Shown here: piece by piece, positions 55,506 through 64,000 of the stretch
Position numbering within the stretch: position 1 is the first letter of the stretch
Layout of the letters: each line of letters begins with the position of its first letter
DNA from: Gracilibacillus kekensis
Lineage (GTDB): Bacteria; Bacillota; Bacilli; Bacillales; Amphibacillaceae
Reading direction: 5' to 3'
Length of the DNA stretch: 64,000 nucleotides
NCBI RefSeq assembly: GCF_900143085.1
Contig: NZ_FRCZ01000004.1
Location: 248,001 to 312,000, forward strand
The notes under the pieces: generated by a model
What the model saw: the letters and a program-made list of their open reading frames with translations, nothing else
What the model was told of the DNA's origin: nothing
The model's database searches: none
Program-made: the position numbers and the translations under genes

Positions 55506-56255
55506 TCACTTCTTGGCAATAATGAGGAACCTCTTAGAATTTGTTCGTATCCCTTTTGCATGTTGATTGTTTTTAATAAATTCATTTAATATTTTATAGT
55601 CTTTCCTATCTTCCCCAAAACCAGGAATAATTGGTGTGTTAGTCAGTAAAAAGAGTAGGTCTTCTGGTCGTTGAAAATATTCAATGGCATCATACTCAAC
55701 AGATTGAACCTCAGAAAAGCCTGCTTCTTTAAGTTCACGAATATATCTTCCTTTTGATGTTCCGTCCGTTTTATCATAAGCTTGCCCGCGACCGAAGGTG
55801 TTTTTTATATTTAATTTATCTGCTTCACTTACTTGTTGTGTCAGAAACCATCCACCACTTTTTAATACCTTAAATAATTCTGTAGAAGAAAATGGTGCAT
55901 GGCGACTTGAAACGACATCAAAAAAGCCAGAGGGAAATTGCAAATAGTCAGATGACATATGAAAAAATTTCACATTCGAAACATCAGCATTTTTAAGGTT
56001 GGTTGCTGCAGTTTCTAACATTCCTTTTGATAAATCTATTCCAATTGAGAACAATAATGAAGATGAAATTCGTATTAAATTTTCTCCTCCACCAGTACCT
56101 ATATCTAATAGTACATCCGTTTGTTTACTTCTTTTCTGAACTTCATCATAAAAGTCCCACGTAACACCTTCAGTGAAAGACTTTACATTGCTAAAATCCC
56201 AACCATTAACTTTTCCGATCTTATTGTAGAAACTTTCATAATTAAATTCATTCAT
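55506..56255 (-). CDS. Class I SAM-dependent methyltransferase
   Basis: 249 residues from ATG after AAGGCGG; a longer frame upstream has no site. Motif I is LLDIGTGGGENLIRIS, then IGIDLSKGML, and SSRHAPFSS replaces the usual D-x-x-Y/F catalytic strand. Small-molecule methyltransferase of the UbiE/Met11 type; substrate unknown. Followed upstream by the kinase-like gene on the same strand. Confidence 0.82.
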   Translation of the reverse strand: MNEFNYESFYNKIGKVNGWDFSNVKSFTEGVTWDFYDEVQKRSKQTDVLLDIGTGGGENLIRISSSLLFSIGIDLSKGMLETAATNLKNADVSNVKFFHMSSDYLQFPSGFFDVVSSRHAPFSSTELFKVLKSGGWFLTQQVSEADKLNIKNTFGRGQAYDKTDGTSKGRYIRELKEAGFSEVQSVEYDAIEYFQRPEDLLFLLTNTPIIPGFGEDRKDYKILNEFIKNNQHAKGIRTNSKRFLIIAKK

Positions 56256-56308
56256 AACGTAACCGCCTTTAAACTTCAAAATATAAAACAACATGCACTA
56301 GTTTTGTA

Positions 56309-56785
56309 TTAGTCAAGCTCGTCTGCTGAAGGTGGTTCGAAGATTTTTATCCATTCCTCTAGTTTTGCTTTAGGAATAATAAAAGTCGCTTCAGGTTTCT
56401 GAGCATTTCTAGATCTTAAACGTTCAAATAATTCATCCTTTGAAATATCGTTATAATGGATTTTTAATGTAACTCCTAATGTATTAGCACGAAAACGAAA
56501 TTCCTCCCGCTCCTTTTTAGTCCAAAATCCAAAATCTAAGATAACATCAACACCAAGAATTAACATTCTAGCTGCAATATCCCACATTAGAGATTCCACC
56601 GCATCATGTCTTTTGTTGTGGATAGCCTCATCCACTTCTGTCATGTTATATCCGAAATCATGACCTAATCGCGTATGCCATTCATCAGGAGTAAGTCGTA
56701 AAGCTGAATATTTATTTTCGAGTTTCTGAGCATCGGTAGTCTTGCCGCTGCAAGGGAGCCCGACCATTAGGTGGAGAGTTGTCAT
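56309..56785 (-). CDS. Small P-loop kinase-like protein
   Basis: 158 residues. Walker A is GLPCSGKTT at residues 9-17. LTPDEWHTRLGHDFG and VILDFGFWTKKERE match the AAA_33/zeta-toxin-like and polynucleotide-kinase-like group that phosphorylates small molecules. No antitoxin gene is adjacent, so it is more likely a resistance- or modification-type kinase. Weak ribosome site. Confidence 0.75.
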   Translation of the reverse strand: MTTLHLMVGLPCSGKTTDAQKLENKYSALRLTPDEWHTRLGHDFGYNMTEVDEAIHNKRHDAVESLMWDIAARMLILGVDVILDFGFWTKKEREEFRFRANTLGVTLKIHYNDISKDELFERLRSRNAQKPEATFIIPKAKLEEWIKIFEPPSADELD

Positions 56786-56898
56786 GTTATACCAAACCCT
56801 ATTCTTATTTAAACTATTGAGTGCTAATTAGAACAATCATGTGTTGAACCAACAATTTTTTTTACGATATATATACCTATAATATCCTGGTAATACCT

Positions 56899-57903
56899 TT
56901 ATTTAAAAATATCAACTACTAGATTACTGAATTCTCTTAAGTAATGAAGATAATTGTCACCTCCATAGTTATACATTTTATTGTACATTTTTGATACGAC
57001 AAGGTTATACTCAGGAATTACTAACAATGTTGGTCCTGTAATTCCCAGTATTTGATATGAACCTTTAGGAACTCTTTCACCAATTTCGCTTTTTAACGAT
57101 GGCTTGTCTTGTACATACCAAAAAAATCCATTTTTCGGTAATTGATTATCTTTATAATTTGGACTATGAAGTGTAGTCGCCATTTGTATAACTTCTTTTG
57201 GAACAAGTTGTTTTCCATTCACAAATCCATTATTTAAATGAAGGTTGCCCCATAACGCAAACTCACGAGTTGAGGTATGTAGGTTGGGTTCAGTTCCATC
57301 AATAGATTTACCCAGTTTAAAATTTGCTTTGACCTCAGGATTTTCTATTACTGGCACTAAATTTTCATTAGGTTTTATGTGCCAAAAGGTTTCTTTAAAT
57401 CCAAGTTGTGAAAATATCCTATCTTTTAATAATAAAGGATAGCTTTTACCATACAGTTCGTTTATAAGCTGAGACATCATTAAAACATTAATTCCTCTAT
57501 TAACCCAACTCTCTCCAGGATTAAATTCACGGTAAATCGTTCCGTCTTCTTTCTGATTTAATCCGTGTGAATGCGTAACTAAATGCCTTATTGTTGTACC
57601 AGCAAATATTTTCTTATAGGGAGTTTCTAAATAGTCTATTGCTAGATCATCAATATCCCTAATTTTACCTTCATATAAGGCATAAGATATCGCTAGACCT
57701 AAGTAACTTTTTCGAGCAGAAGCTATATTAAATTGTGAAATTGGAGTAATTGGTAGTGAATCCAGTGAGTTAGAGTGATAACCGCTATAGTGTTCTAATA
57801 TAATATTGTTATCTTTAATTATAACTAAAGACGAAGCACTGCTATTATTGCGTTCTTTTATATCCTCAACGTATGAAATTAATTTTAGAAATTTGTTTTG
57901 CAC
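56899..57903 (-). CDS. Serine hydrolase of the beta-lactamase family
   Basis: 334 residues from GTG. The active motif SxxK is SARK at 62-65; a tyrosine loop and a late KxG-like segment (GERVPKGSYQILGITGP) complete the fold. RHLVTHSHGLNQKEDG and FSQLGFKETFWHIKP are typical for class C-like esterases and peptidases. No signal peptide. The AAAGGA site lies about 10 bases before the start. Not likely a true antibiotic beta-lactamase. Confidence 0.83.
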   Translation of the reverse strand: MQNKFLKLISYVEDIKERNNSSASSLVIIKDNNIILEHYSGYHSNSLDSLPITPISQFNIASARKSYLGLAISYALYEGKIRDIDDLAIDYLETPYKKIFAGTTIRHLVTHSHGLNQKEDGTIYREFNPGESWVNRGINVLMMSQLINELYGKSYPLLLKDRIFSQLGFKETFWHIKPNENLVPVIENPEVKANFKLGKSIDGTEPNLHTSTREFALWGNLHLNNGFVNGKQLVPKEVIQMATTLHSPNYKDNQLPKNGFFWYVQDKPSLKSEIGERVPKGSYQILGITGPTLLVIPEYNLVVSKMYNKMYNYGGDNYLHYLREFSNLVVDIFK

Positions 57904-58465
57904 GCTCTCTACATCCTTTACCTAATATTAAGATGAATCAGTTCACTTAATGAAGTTACAATGTTCATATGGGCAAAGGAATTACCTCTTTTATTTCGTC
58001 TTCGGTGACTATAATTCGTTTCTTTATTAATTCTCTTAAATTCATTCCTCTCGAACATGTAGATCTTCATCAATTTTCTTCTGTTACCTTGTCCTCAATT
58101 TAACTACTTTAAATAACCTTTTTCATTGAACATTATTTCCTTAACTTATTTTACCATAAAAACACCATGTGCCCTTAAATACTCTTATGATTTGTGAGGG
58201 CTTTAATGCAAATCTAATTATAATTTAAAAGAATTTTACATAAAAAGAGTAGTTCTATTTAAGAGTGCAAACTATGCAGTTGCTCTCAAAAATTGAACTA
58301 CTCATGGTGTTAATTTATCTTTTTTATCTGTAAGATCAACAGTTATAGCTATGTTTATTAATTAAAATAAAGATCAACAGGCTTGGTTAATAATATTTCC
58401 TGGGCAAGCGCATGATTTGACAGTATTGAAAAGATTCATGTTGGATTTTGTTAGCTTTTGACTGT
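57904..58465. other. Gene-free interval of 562 bases
   Basis: The left part, near 57950-58070, contains on the minus strand a 26-codon frame beginning MNLRELIKKRIIVTEDEIKE after GAGAGGA, and an overlapping 51-codon basic frame; neither is supported by a family. The right part holds the nested stem at 58247-58303. Otherwise I see nothing. Confidence 0.5.
58247..58303 (-). terminator. Nested hairpin downstream of sbcC
   Basis: Outer arms GAGTAGTTC and GAACTACTC, inner arms AGAGTGCAA and TTGCTCT. On the minus strand the stem is followed by TTTTTATG, so it can act as the terminator of sbcDC, 160 bases after the sbcC stop. Confidence 0.65.
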
Positions 58466-61400
58466 CTAACCAATTTTAAAGGATGCAGTAGATCCATTTG
58501 GAGAGGTTTCTACTACTAATTTGGCTTTTATTTCCTCTTTTAATTGCGCTACATGGGAAATAACACCGATAATCCGGTTGTCTTGTTGTAAATCTTTTAA
58601 ACATTTGATTGCTTGCTCAAGGGAGATCTCATCAAGAGTTCCAAACCCTTCATCAATAAATAGAGTATCTAACTGTACACCACCAGCATGTGCTTGGACA
58701 ATATCCGCCATTCCAAGTGCAAGACTGAGGGCCGCTTTAAAGCCTTCTCCTCCCGATAATGTTTTAACAGATCTCCTTTTGCCTGTGTAATGATCAAGAA
58801 CCTCTAAGTCAAGCCCGCTTTGAGCTCCGCGTTTGGCGATCTCATCACTGCGAATGAGTTGATAGCGATGATCGCTCATTTGAGCGAGGCGGATATTTGC
58901 CTGTAGTAGAATTTCATCTAAGAAAGTAGATAAAACGAATCTTTCAAATGAAAGTCTTGCTGTATTGTCGCCTTTGGCAAGGTCTGCTAATTCGCCAACA
59001 TGGTAATAGTCATCATTAATTTCCTGCATCTGTTGTTCTATTGTCTTTAGTCGTTTGATCGAGTTCATTAATTGGTCTAGATGAATCGAGTTTGTCTGTT
59101 GTTGTTTGGTTATCTCTTCTTTTTCTTTCGTTTTCGTTCGGATAGCTTCTTCCACGATCGTTAAGTTTGGTTTAGTAGCATCCTTAATTTCATTTTTTAA
59201 TCTTTTTAAACGATCTTCCACTAAATGTTTCTGTTCGTAAAAGTAATTAATCTCGTTTTCTATTTTTTTCTGTTGTTCATTCACCAACACGGCTTGTTGA
59301 TACGATTCAAGCGATGAGAATTGATATTGATCCAGAACTTCTTTAAATTTATCTTCTTGTTCCTTAAACTTTTGCTGAGCTTGAATCATGTAATGTTTTG
59401 CTTCATCACTCTTGGTTGTTGTTGTATTTTTTTGTTCTAATGCCTTCTCATAATAATCTTGTACGTCTCTCCAATATTGAATTGCAGCTTGGACCTCTTT
59501 TTCTAATCGAGCTACTTTGCCTTGAAAGGCTTGAACAGATTCAAAATCATTCGGTAATTGTGCTTTTAGTTGTGTATAGGTAGCATCAAGCTGATGATAT
59601 TCTTGTGAAAACTGTTGATAGTTTGCTTGTAATTTTTTCTGTTCCACTTTCAAAGGTTCAAGTTTTGTAAGCATCTCCTCAGTTTGTTTTAATTTCCTTT
59701 GTAGTTTTTCTAACTCACTCATTTGAGTCTGCTTTAATTGTTTCTTCGAATATACTTCACTTGTTAAGGATACTGCTAAGTTACTTAAGGCATCTTCGGA
59801 TAACTGTTCTTTCTCAAGTTTGATCGTTTTCAATAAGCGAGAGACTAGCTGATTCTTTCCCTCTCCCTGTTCCTTAATCTGTAATACTTTCATTTCCATT
59901 TCTTTCGTTTCTTCTTGCAACGAAGCTAATTTTCTTGTTTCTTTTTCTATTCTCTCATCGGAAGTAGCTTGTTTGGGAAAGTTAGCAAGATTAGGATGCT
60001 GTTCTGAACCACAAACAGGACAAGCGTCTCCTTCTTGTATTTGTTGTGCAAGATGACTAGCTAAATGGTTTTTACGTTCTTGTTCTAATGTTTCACAAAG
60101 TTCCTTTTGATGAGTAGTTTCTTTATTTAATTTATCGACTACTTTGTTATATTGCTGGTAGTCTTTTCTTAGGACTAATAAATAATGAAATTCTGCTAGT
60201 AATTCTTTTACATTATCTAACTTGTTTTCTAACTGGTCTAAGTCATAAATTGCTTTTTGAACCACTTCGTTCTTTTGATGTATTTGATCCCGAATTTGAT
60301 AACTTTCTTCTTTCGCTTTTTCTAATTCAGTGACTTTTTGCTCTAAGGTTGACAGGTTTGTTTCTGTTTGTTGGATATTTTCTTTTGCATTTTTTAATTG
60401 ATTTGTGGTGGTTTGGAAGTTGTCCAATTTCGATAATAACTGTTTTTGTTCCTTTAGATCGAATTGTTGTTGCTCTCGTTTTTTTTCATTTTGCTTTTCT
60501 TCTGTATATTGTAGTTTTGCTTTTTCAAACATTTCTTGCTGGTTTTGTTTTTCCGATTCTAATTTTCTATAGTTCGTTTGTAGTTCATACCATTCTCGTT
60601 TTCTAGTATTCAATAAATCTTCTACTGGTTTTATTTTATCAGCTGTTTTGGCTAGTTCTAACCGTCTGTGAAGTTGGTTTATTTTTTGTTCGCCTGTTTC
60701 GAATTCCTTCTCTTTCTCGATTTGTTGTGCATACTCATTAAAATAATCAACGAGCTGTTTCTGGTAATAATATTTTTCTTGTAAGGAGCTTAATTGATTT
60801 GCGACATTGTTAAAATCGGCTTTTAAGTTTTCTCTTTGTTCAGAAAGCTCTGTTAGTTGATTTTCTAATTGAACATTAACTTCTTGTTCTGATTCTTCAT
60901 CAACATATCCTTCAGGTAGCTTATCTTTTTCCTGATTGTATTGCCATTCTAATTTTTCCATTTGTTCTTTTAATGCTTTAGCTTTATCCTTTAATTTATC
61001 TGTCATATCTTTATAGAAATAAGTTCGAAATATTTTCTGTAACACTTCTTCTCGTTCCTTACTGTTTTCAGAGATAAGCCTTCTGAATTCACCTTGTGGA
61101 ATCATGATCATTTTCTTGAATTGTTCATAATCAAGACCAATCATCTCTTCTATTGTTTCATTTACTTCTTTTATTTTTGAAACAAGTAATTCCCATTGAT
61201 TATTTTCATTTTCGCGATATAGGCTAGCACTAGCTACTTCTTCCGTATACCCCTCTCCCCTTGCTTTCGGTTTTTGTTGTTTTGGGCTTCTTGTTATACG
61301 GTATTTTTTTTGGTGCAATTCAAAGGTGAAAGTAACCGTTGTAAGTTCAGACAGAGGGGCAAAATGACTGCGAAATGCGTCTTGATCACGTTCAGTTCCG

Positions 61401-61570
61401 CTAGCTTTTCCATACAAACTAAAACAAATAGCATCAAAAATCGTTGTTTTACCGGCACCTGTTGGTCCTGTTACTAAAAAGATCGGTTCATCGCCAAGTT
61501 GTGTAAAGTCGATTTGCTGTTTGTTTTTATAAGGTCCAAATGCCGTTAACTCTAGTTCTAATGCGCGCAT
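58466..61570 (-). CDS. sbcC: Nuclease SbcCD ATPase subunit
   Basis: 1034 residues from ATG after GGGGGAA; the codons upstream overlap the sbcD end. Walker A is GPTGAGKTTIFDA near the N-terminus, the zinc hook CPVCGSEQHP lies at the centre of two long coiled coils, and the signature TLSGGEGFKAALS and Walker B LFIDEGFGTLD are near the C-terminus. With SbcD it opens hairpins and trims double-strand breaks. The sbcD stop is one base away, so they are coupled. Confidence 0.97.
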   Translation of the reverse strand: MRALELELTAFGPYKNKQQIDFTQLGDEPIFLVTGPTGAGKTTIFDAICFSLYGKASGTERDQDAFRSHFAPLSELTTVTFTFELHQKKYRITRSPKQQKPKARGEGYTEEVASASLYRENENNQWELLVSKIKEVNETIEEMIGLDYEQFKKMIMIPQGEFRRLISENSKEREEVLQKIFRTYFYKDMTDKLKDKAKALKEQMEKLEWQYNQEKDKLPEGYVDEESEQEVNVQLENQLTELSEQRENLKADFNNVANQLSSLQEKYYYQKQLVDYFNEYAQQIEKEKEFETGEQKINQLHRRLELAKTADKIKPVEDLLNTRKREWYELQTNYRKLESEKQNQQEMFEKAKLQYTEEKQNEKKREQQQFDLKEQKQLLSKLDNFQTTTNQLKNAKENIQQTETNLSTLEQKVTELEKAKEESYQIRDQIHQKNEVVQKAIYDLDQLENKLDNVKELLAEFHYLLVLRKDYQQYNKVVDKLNKETTHQKELCETLEQERKNHLASHLAQQIQEGDACPVCGSEQHPNLANFPKQATSDERIEKETRKLASLQEETKEMEMKVLQIKEQGEGKNQLVSRLLKTIKLEKEQLSEDALSNLAVSLTSEVYSKKQLKQTQMSELEKLQRKLKQTEEMLTKLEPLKVEQKKLQANYQQFSQEYHQLDATYTQLKAQLPNDFESVQAFQGKVARLEKEVQAAIQYWRDVQDYYEKALEQKNTTTTKSDEAKHYMIQAQQKFKEQEDKFKEVLDQYQFSSLESYQQAVLVNEQQKKIENEINYFYEQKHLVEDRLKRLKNEIKDATKPNLTIVEEAIRTKTKEKEEITKQQQTNSIHLDQLMNSIKRLKTIEQQMQEINDDYYHVGELADLAKGDNTARLSFERFVLSTFLDEILLQANIRLAQMSDHRYQLIRSDEIAKRGAQSGLDLEVLDHYTGKRRSVKTLSGGEGFKAALSLALGMADIVQAHAGGVQLDTLFIDEGFGTLDEISLEQAIKCLKDLQQDNRIIGVISHVAQLKEEIKAKLVVETSPNGSTASFKIG

Positions 61571-61571
61571 G

Positions 61572-62723
61572 TTATTTCCCCCTTTCGTCGACAATTACGT
61601 CTTGGATGACTTCTTTAAGATATTTTGCACGTTTTTCTGTTAACTCAGTTCCTTTAATTTCCTGATAAAAGGCCGCAAATAACTGTTCGTGGGTCATTTC
61701 TTGCTTTTCTCTAATAGATTCAATTTCTTTTAATGATTGATGGACCAGTTGGTGTTTTCTTTCTAACCGTAAGACATTCGGAAAATGTTTTCTAAGTTTT
61801 GAAACGGGGTCTATAATCTGTCCGTCGTCCAATAGTTGTATTTGTAAATAGTCTTCCGTTGGTTCGATAACTTTTCCTTCTAATAAATCATTAAAATAGC
61901 CTTCCGCTATTCGTAAATCTCGTGGAGATGTTAACGGTATTGTTCTCAGTTGTTTTTCATCTTTATCGAGTTGAATAATGGTGATGGATTTGTTATGATG
62001 TGCTTCTGAGAACGAATATTTCATAATAGAGCCGCTATAGCGGATAAAGTCATTTGTTATGCGTTGGGCTTGATGAAGGTGTCCGAGTGCTACATAATCG
62101 AAACAACGAAATAAGTCTGCCTCGATATATGGTGATCCACCAATCATCGTTAACCTTTCTTCTGATTCGGATTCCATTCCGCCAGCAATAAAAGCATGTC
62201 CAATTAAAATATGCTTCTCATCTTCTGACATGTCTTTTTTTATTTCTTCAATAATACGTTTCATCGCATCGTGATGCGTGGTAATGGAATCATCTTCAAA
62301 ATAGTTTTTCACTTGTTCTGGTTCTAAGTAAGGTACTAAGTGAAAATAATAATCTGTGTCCTGATCGGTAAATTGGATTGGATCAAATATTTCTTTGATC
62401 GATGTCGCTAAATATAATTGTTGAGATCGAAATAAACTAGTACCAAAACCTAATCGGTCTGGACTATCATGATTTCCCGCGATAGCTAGAATCGGGATTT
62501 CTAATTCTACAGATACTTTCGTAAAAAAACGATTTAATATTTCTACTGCTTCCCGAGGTGGAACCGCTCGATCATATAAATCACCGGCAATAATAATTAC
62601 GTTAGGCCTTTCTTGTTGAATGATATCTATCAATTGTTGTAAAACAAGATCCTGTTCTTCTGTCATATGCAAGCCATGGACAATCTTTCCTAAATGCCAA
62701 TCAGCTGTATGTAAAATCTTCAT
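61572..62723 (-). CDS. sbcD: Nuclease SbcCD nuclease subunit
   Basis: 383 residues. Metal-binding phosphoesterase motifs are HTADWHLGK, IIAGDLYDRA, AGNHDSPDR, GHAFIAGG and ALGHLHQAQ. The C-terminal capping domain of about 100 residues is present. The mixed ribosome region AAGGGATGGTGA precedes ATG. First gene of sbcDC; divergent from the YolD-like gene with about 110 bases between starts. Confidence 0.97.
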   Translation of the reverse strand: MKILHTADWHLGKIVHGLHMTEEQDLVLQQLIDIIQQERPNVIIIAGDLYDRAVPPREAVEILNRFFTKVSVELEIPILAIAGNHDSPDRLGFGTSLFRSQQLYLATSIKEIFDPIQFTDQDTDYYFHLVPYLEPEQVKNYFEDDSITTHHDAMKRIIEEIKKDMSEDEKHILIGHAFIAGGMESESEERLTMIGGSPYIEADLFRCFDYVALGHLHQAQRITNDFIRYSGSIMKYSFSEAHHNKSITIIQLDKDEKQLRTIPLTSPRDLRIAEGYFNDLLEGKVIEPTEDYLQIQLLDDGQIIDPVSKLRKHFPNVLRLERKHQLVHQSLKEIESIREKQEMTHEQLFAAFYQEIKGTELTEKRAKYLKEVIQDVIVDERGK

Positions 62724-62833
62724 GAAGCATTCACCATCCCTTCCATAATTTTAAATATATTATACACGAACAAGTATCGAAGTCTATTGAAATAGAACGT
62801 ATGTTTGTGTATACTGTTGATGAGGTGATAAGT

Positions 62834-63172
62834 GTGGTACACGACCGAGGAAAAATTAAATGGGCATCTTTGATGTTACCAGAACACGTCACAATGTTAC
62901 AGGAGTTATTTGAAGAAGAACGACCAGTTGAAAAACCTATATTAAGTGAAGATTATTTGTTGGAAATGGAATATTCGTTACAAAAGGCAATACGCGTTAA
63001 ACAAAAAATTAAAATAGAGTATCATTCGGCTGGTAAACTGAAGGCATTCTTTGGAAAAATAGATAAAATAAAAAATAACCAAACTTCAGTTATCCGTCTT
63101 TATAATGAGCAGGAGCATAGAGTAATACAGCTTAAAGACGTCGTTGCTGTTGAGATACTAAATGATCAGTAA
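62834..63172 (+). CDS. YolD-like protein
   Basis: 112 residues from GTG 62834, 6 bases after GAGGTG; the longer frame from 62801 lacks a site. VHDRGKIKWASLMLPEHVTM is the YolD N-terminal signature. In Bacillus these proteins often accompany Y-family polymerases and may be damage-inducible. Here no umuC is adjacent, but sbcDC is divergent next to it, so a link to DNA damage is plausible. I saw no clear LexA box. Confidence 0.85.
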   Translation: MVHDRGKIKWASLMLPEHVTMLQELFEEERPVEKPILSEDYLLEMEYSLQKAIRVKQKIKIEYHSAGKLKAFFGKIDKIKNNQTSVIRLYNEQEHRVIQLKDVVAVEILNDQ

Positions 63173-63174
63173 AA

Positions 63175-63200
63175 GCCATGAGTTGGATCACTCATGGCCT
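63175..63200. terminator. Bidirectional terminator between yolD-like and yozE
   Basis: GCCATGAGT and ACTCATGGC with a 6-base loop, flanked by AAAA on the left and CTTACTT on the right. Confidence 0.75.
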
Positions 63201-63413
63201 TACTTCTTCGATATAAAGCTCCCATAGCTGATCAAACGTTACAATTGCTTCAGGAAATGGCGTATGCCACTCCATATAATCGCTAATTTCATCATAATCC
63301 TTCGCATGTTTTGGAAAGCTGTGATCATAAAACATCCAATCTGCCAGCTTTTTTGGGTCATCTAATTGTTTATTCCCTCTATATTGCATCATAAAATGAT
63401 AAAAAGACTTCAT
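63192..63413 (-). CDS. YozE family protein (UPF0346)
   Basis: 73 residues from ATG 63413; a TTG nine bases upstream is nearer to the AAAGGA site and may be the real start. Sequence MKSFYHFMMQYRGNKQLDDP, DHSFPKHAKDYDEISDYMEW and a final FDQLWELYIEE fit YozE, a small helical protein of unknown role in Firmicutes. Followed by tatC on the same strand upstream. Confidence 0.85.
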   Translation of the reverse strand: MKSFYHFMMQYRGNKQLDDPKKLADWMFYDHSFPKHAKDYDEISDYMEWHTPFPEAIVTFDQLWELYIEEVRP

Positions 63414-63434
63414 TGTGTGCAAACATTCCTTTTT

Positions 63435-64000
63435 TTATTGGTTTTCCATAAATTCTTGATGCTTCTCTTCTTTTTTGCGATAGACGATTCGTGAAAGTAC
63501 GATACTAATTTCATATAGAACGATTAAGGGAATCGCTACAACAATTTGCAAAATAAAATCTGGCGGCGAAATCATGGTCCCGATAATAATTAAAATAAAA
63601 TAGCCATATTTTCTAGTTTTACTTAAAAAATGCGGTGTTACTATCCCAAGGCTGGTTAAAAACATCGTGATCACAGGCACTTCAAAAAAAATCGCAAACG
63701 GTAATGTAACGCGGAAGATAAAACGGAAATAATTTTCTACCGTAAACATCGTATCGAACATGCCATCATTTAAAGATAAGACAAAAGGTAAAATAAGCTG
63801 AATAAAAATATAATAACCAAATGCTAAACCAGATAGAAAAAGCACGAAAACGATTGGGATATATCCCAATGACACCCGTTGTTCTCTCTTGGTCAGCCCC
63901 GGCTTAACAAAAAGCCATAATTGGATGCATAAAAATGGAAGTGTTGCCGCAAACGCAACAACAAATGCAATCATAAAGATAATCCAGATGATTTCTTCAG
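63435..64000 (-). CDS. tatC: Twin-arginine translocase subunit TatC, cut by the window edge
   Basis: The C-terminal 188 residues are visible. Membrane segments with LPFLCIQLWLFVKPGLTKREQ, LSLNDGMF, FRFIFRVTLPFAIFFEVPVI and TPHFLSKTRKYGYF fit TatC, which binds twin-arginine signal peptides. The frame stays open to base 64000, where EEIIWII precedes the first ATG at 63974, so that ATG is internal. A tatA gene would lie beyond the right edge. Confidence 0.95.
   Translation of the reverse strand, partial: EEIIWIIFMIAFVVAFAATLPFLCIQLWLFVKPGLTKREQRVSLGYIPIVFVLFLSGLAFGYYIFIQLILPFVLSLNDGMFDTMFTVENYFRFIFRVTLPFAIFFEVPVITMFLTSLGIVTPHFLSKTRKYGYFILIIIGTMISPPDFILQIVVAIPLIVLYEISIVLSRIVYRKKEEKHQEFMENQ

Noticed and set aside
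56309-56785. Zeta-type toxin of a toxin-antitoxin pair
   Set aside because: The P-loop protein has related motifs, but no small antitoxin gene is adjacent and the two flanking genes are enzymes.
58521-61477. Several plus-strand frames opposite sbcC
   Set aside because: Shadows of the coiled-coil codons of sbcC; no ribosome sites or domains.
62724-62833. LexA box between sbcD and the YolD-like gene
   Set aside because: No GAAC-N4-GTTC palindrome is present, only GAAC half sites.

Overview
The window is about 64 kb of AT-rich chromosome from a low-GC Gram-positive bacterium of the Bacillaceae. The signs are Shine-Dalgarno sites of the AAGGAGG type, frequent TTG and GTG starts, T-box, lysine and TPP leaders, and many genes with Bacillus subtilis counterparts (ykoEDC, yqxD, yckD, ylbC, yhfW, yozE, lutABC, yolD-like, yqfQ-like). 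The mix of families and the dispersed repeats fit a salt-tolerant genus such as Gracilibacillus, Amphibacillus or Oceanobacillus. That placement is inference. I saw no rRNA, tRNA, CRISPR array or intact transposase.

Layout. 1-9.1 kb is amino-acid metabolism: the end of gltB with gltD, ilvE, a proline T-box with proBA, and ppaC; a DUF4260 gene and a HEPN-like/CBS gene lie between. 9.2-14.4 kb carries a dispersed repeat, an RsmJ-like methyltransferase, a repetitive DUF6944 protein, a GH42 beta-galactosidase behind a possible cre site, and ilvA. 14.4-23.5 kb is a co-directional sugar-to-pyruvate block: AraC regulator, rhaB, rhaA, bifunctional rhaEW, lutA, lutB, lutC. Together these would take L-rhamnulose/L-rhamnose to DHAP plus L-lactaldehyde, then L-lactate, then pyruvate. 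23.5-31 kb holds a repeat with an internal 52-bp tandem array, a cysK-like gene, a candidate orphan transcript, small secreted or coat-like proteins, an esterase, an M20 peptidase and a LysR/amidotransferase pair.

31-36 kb has two riboswitches back to back: a lysine riboswitch with terminator for leftward dapA, and a TPP riboswitch with terminator for rightward tenA-ykoE-ykoD-ykoC (salvage and uptake of thiamine pyrimidine). 36-43 kb contains a YkgJ protein, YckD, YlbC, and an ECF sigma/anti-sigma operon whose sigma gene seems to start at ATT and whose third gene encodes a threefold repeated membrane protein. After these come an unpartnered sdhB and a DUF1360 gene. 43-46.4 kb is decayed sequence: a frameshifted DUF4256 gene, a PAS-STAS gene, and fragments that resemble a degraded toxin/immunity locus.

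46.4-64 kb is mostly leftward: UbiA-family enzyme, YhfW Rieske oxidoreductase, P1 peptidase, acylphosphatase, ferredoxin, histidine phosphatase, AbrB-type membrane protein, MsrAB fusion, small coat-like and membrane proteins, methyltransferase, P-loop kinase, beta-lactamase-fold hydrolase, sbcDC, a YolD-like gene, YozE, and tatC cut by the window edge. The most unusual items are the ATT-start sigma operon, the HEPN-CBS fusion, the rhamnose-to-pyruvate island, the three-layer dapA leader, the promoter-to-terminator unit at 25.4 kb, and the fossil toxin locus.
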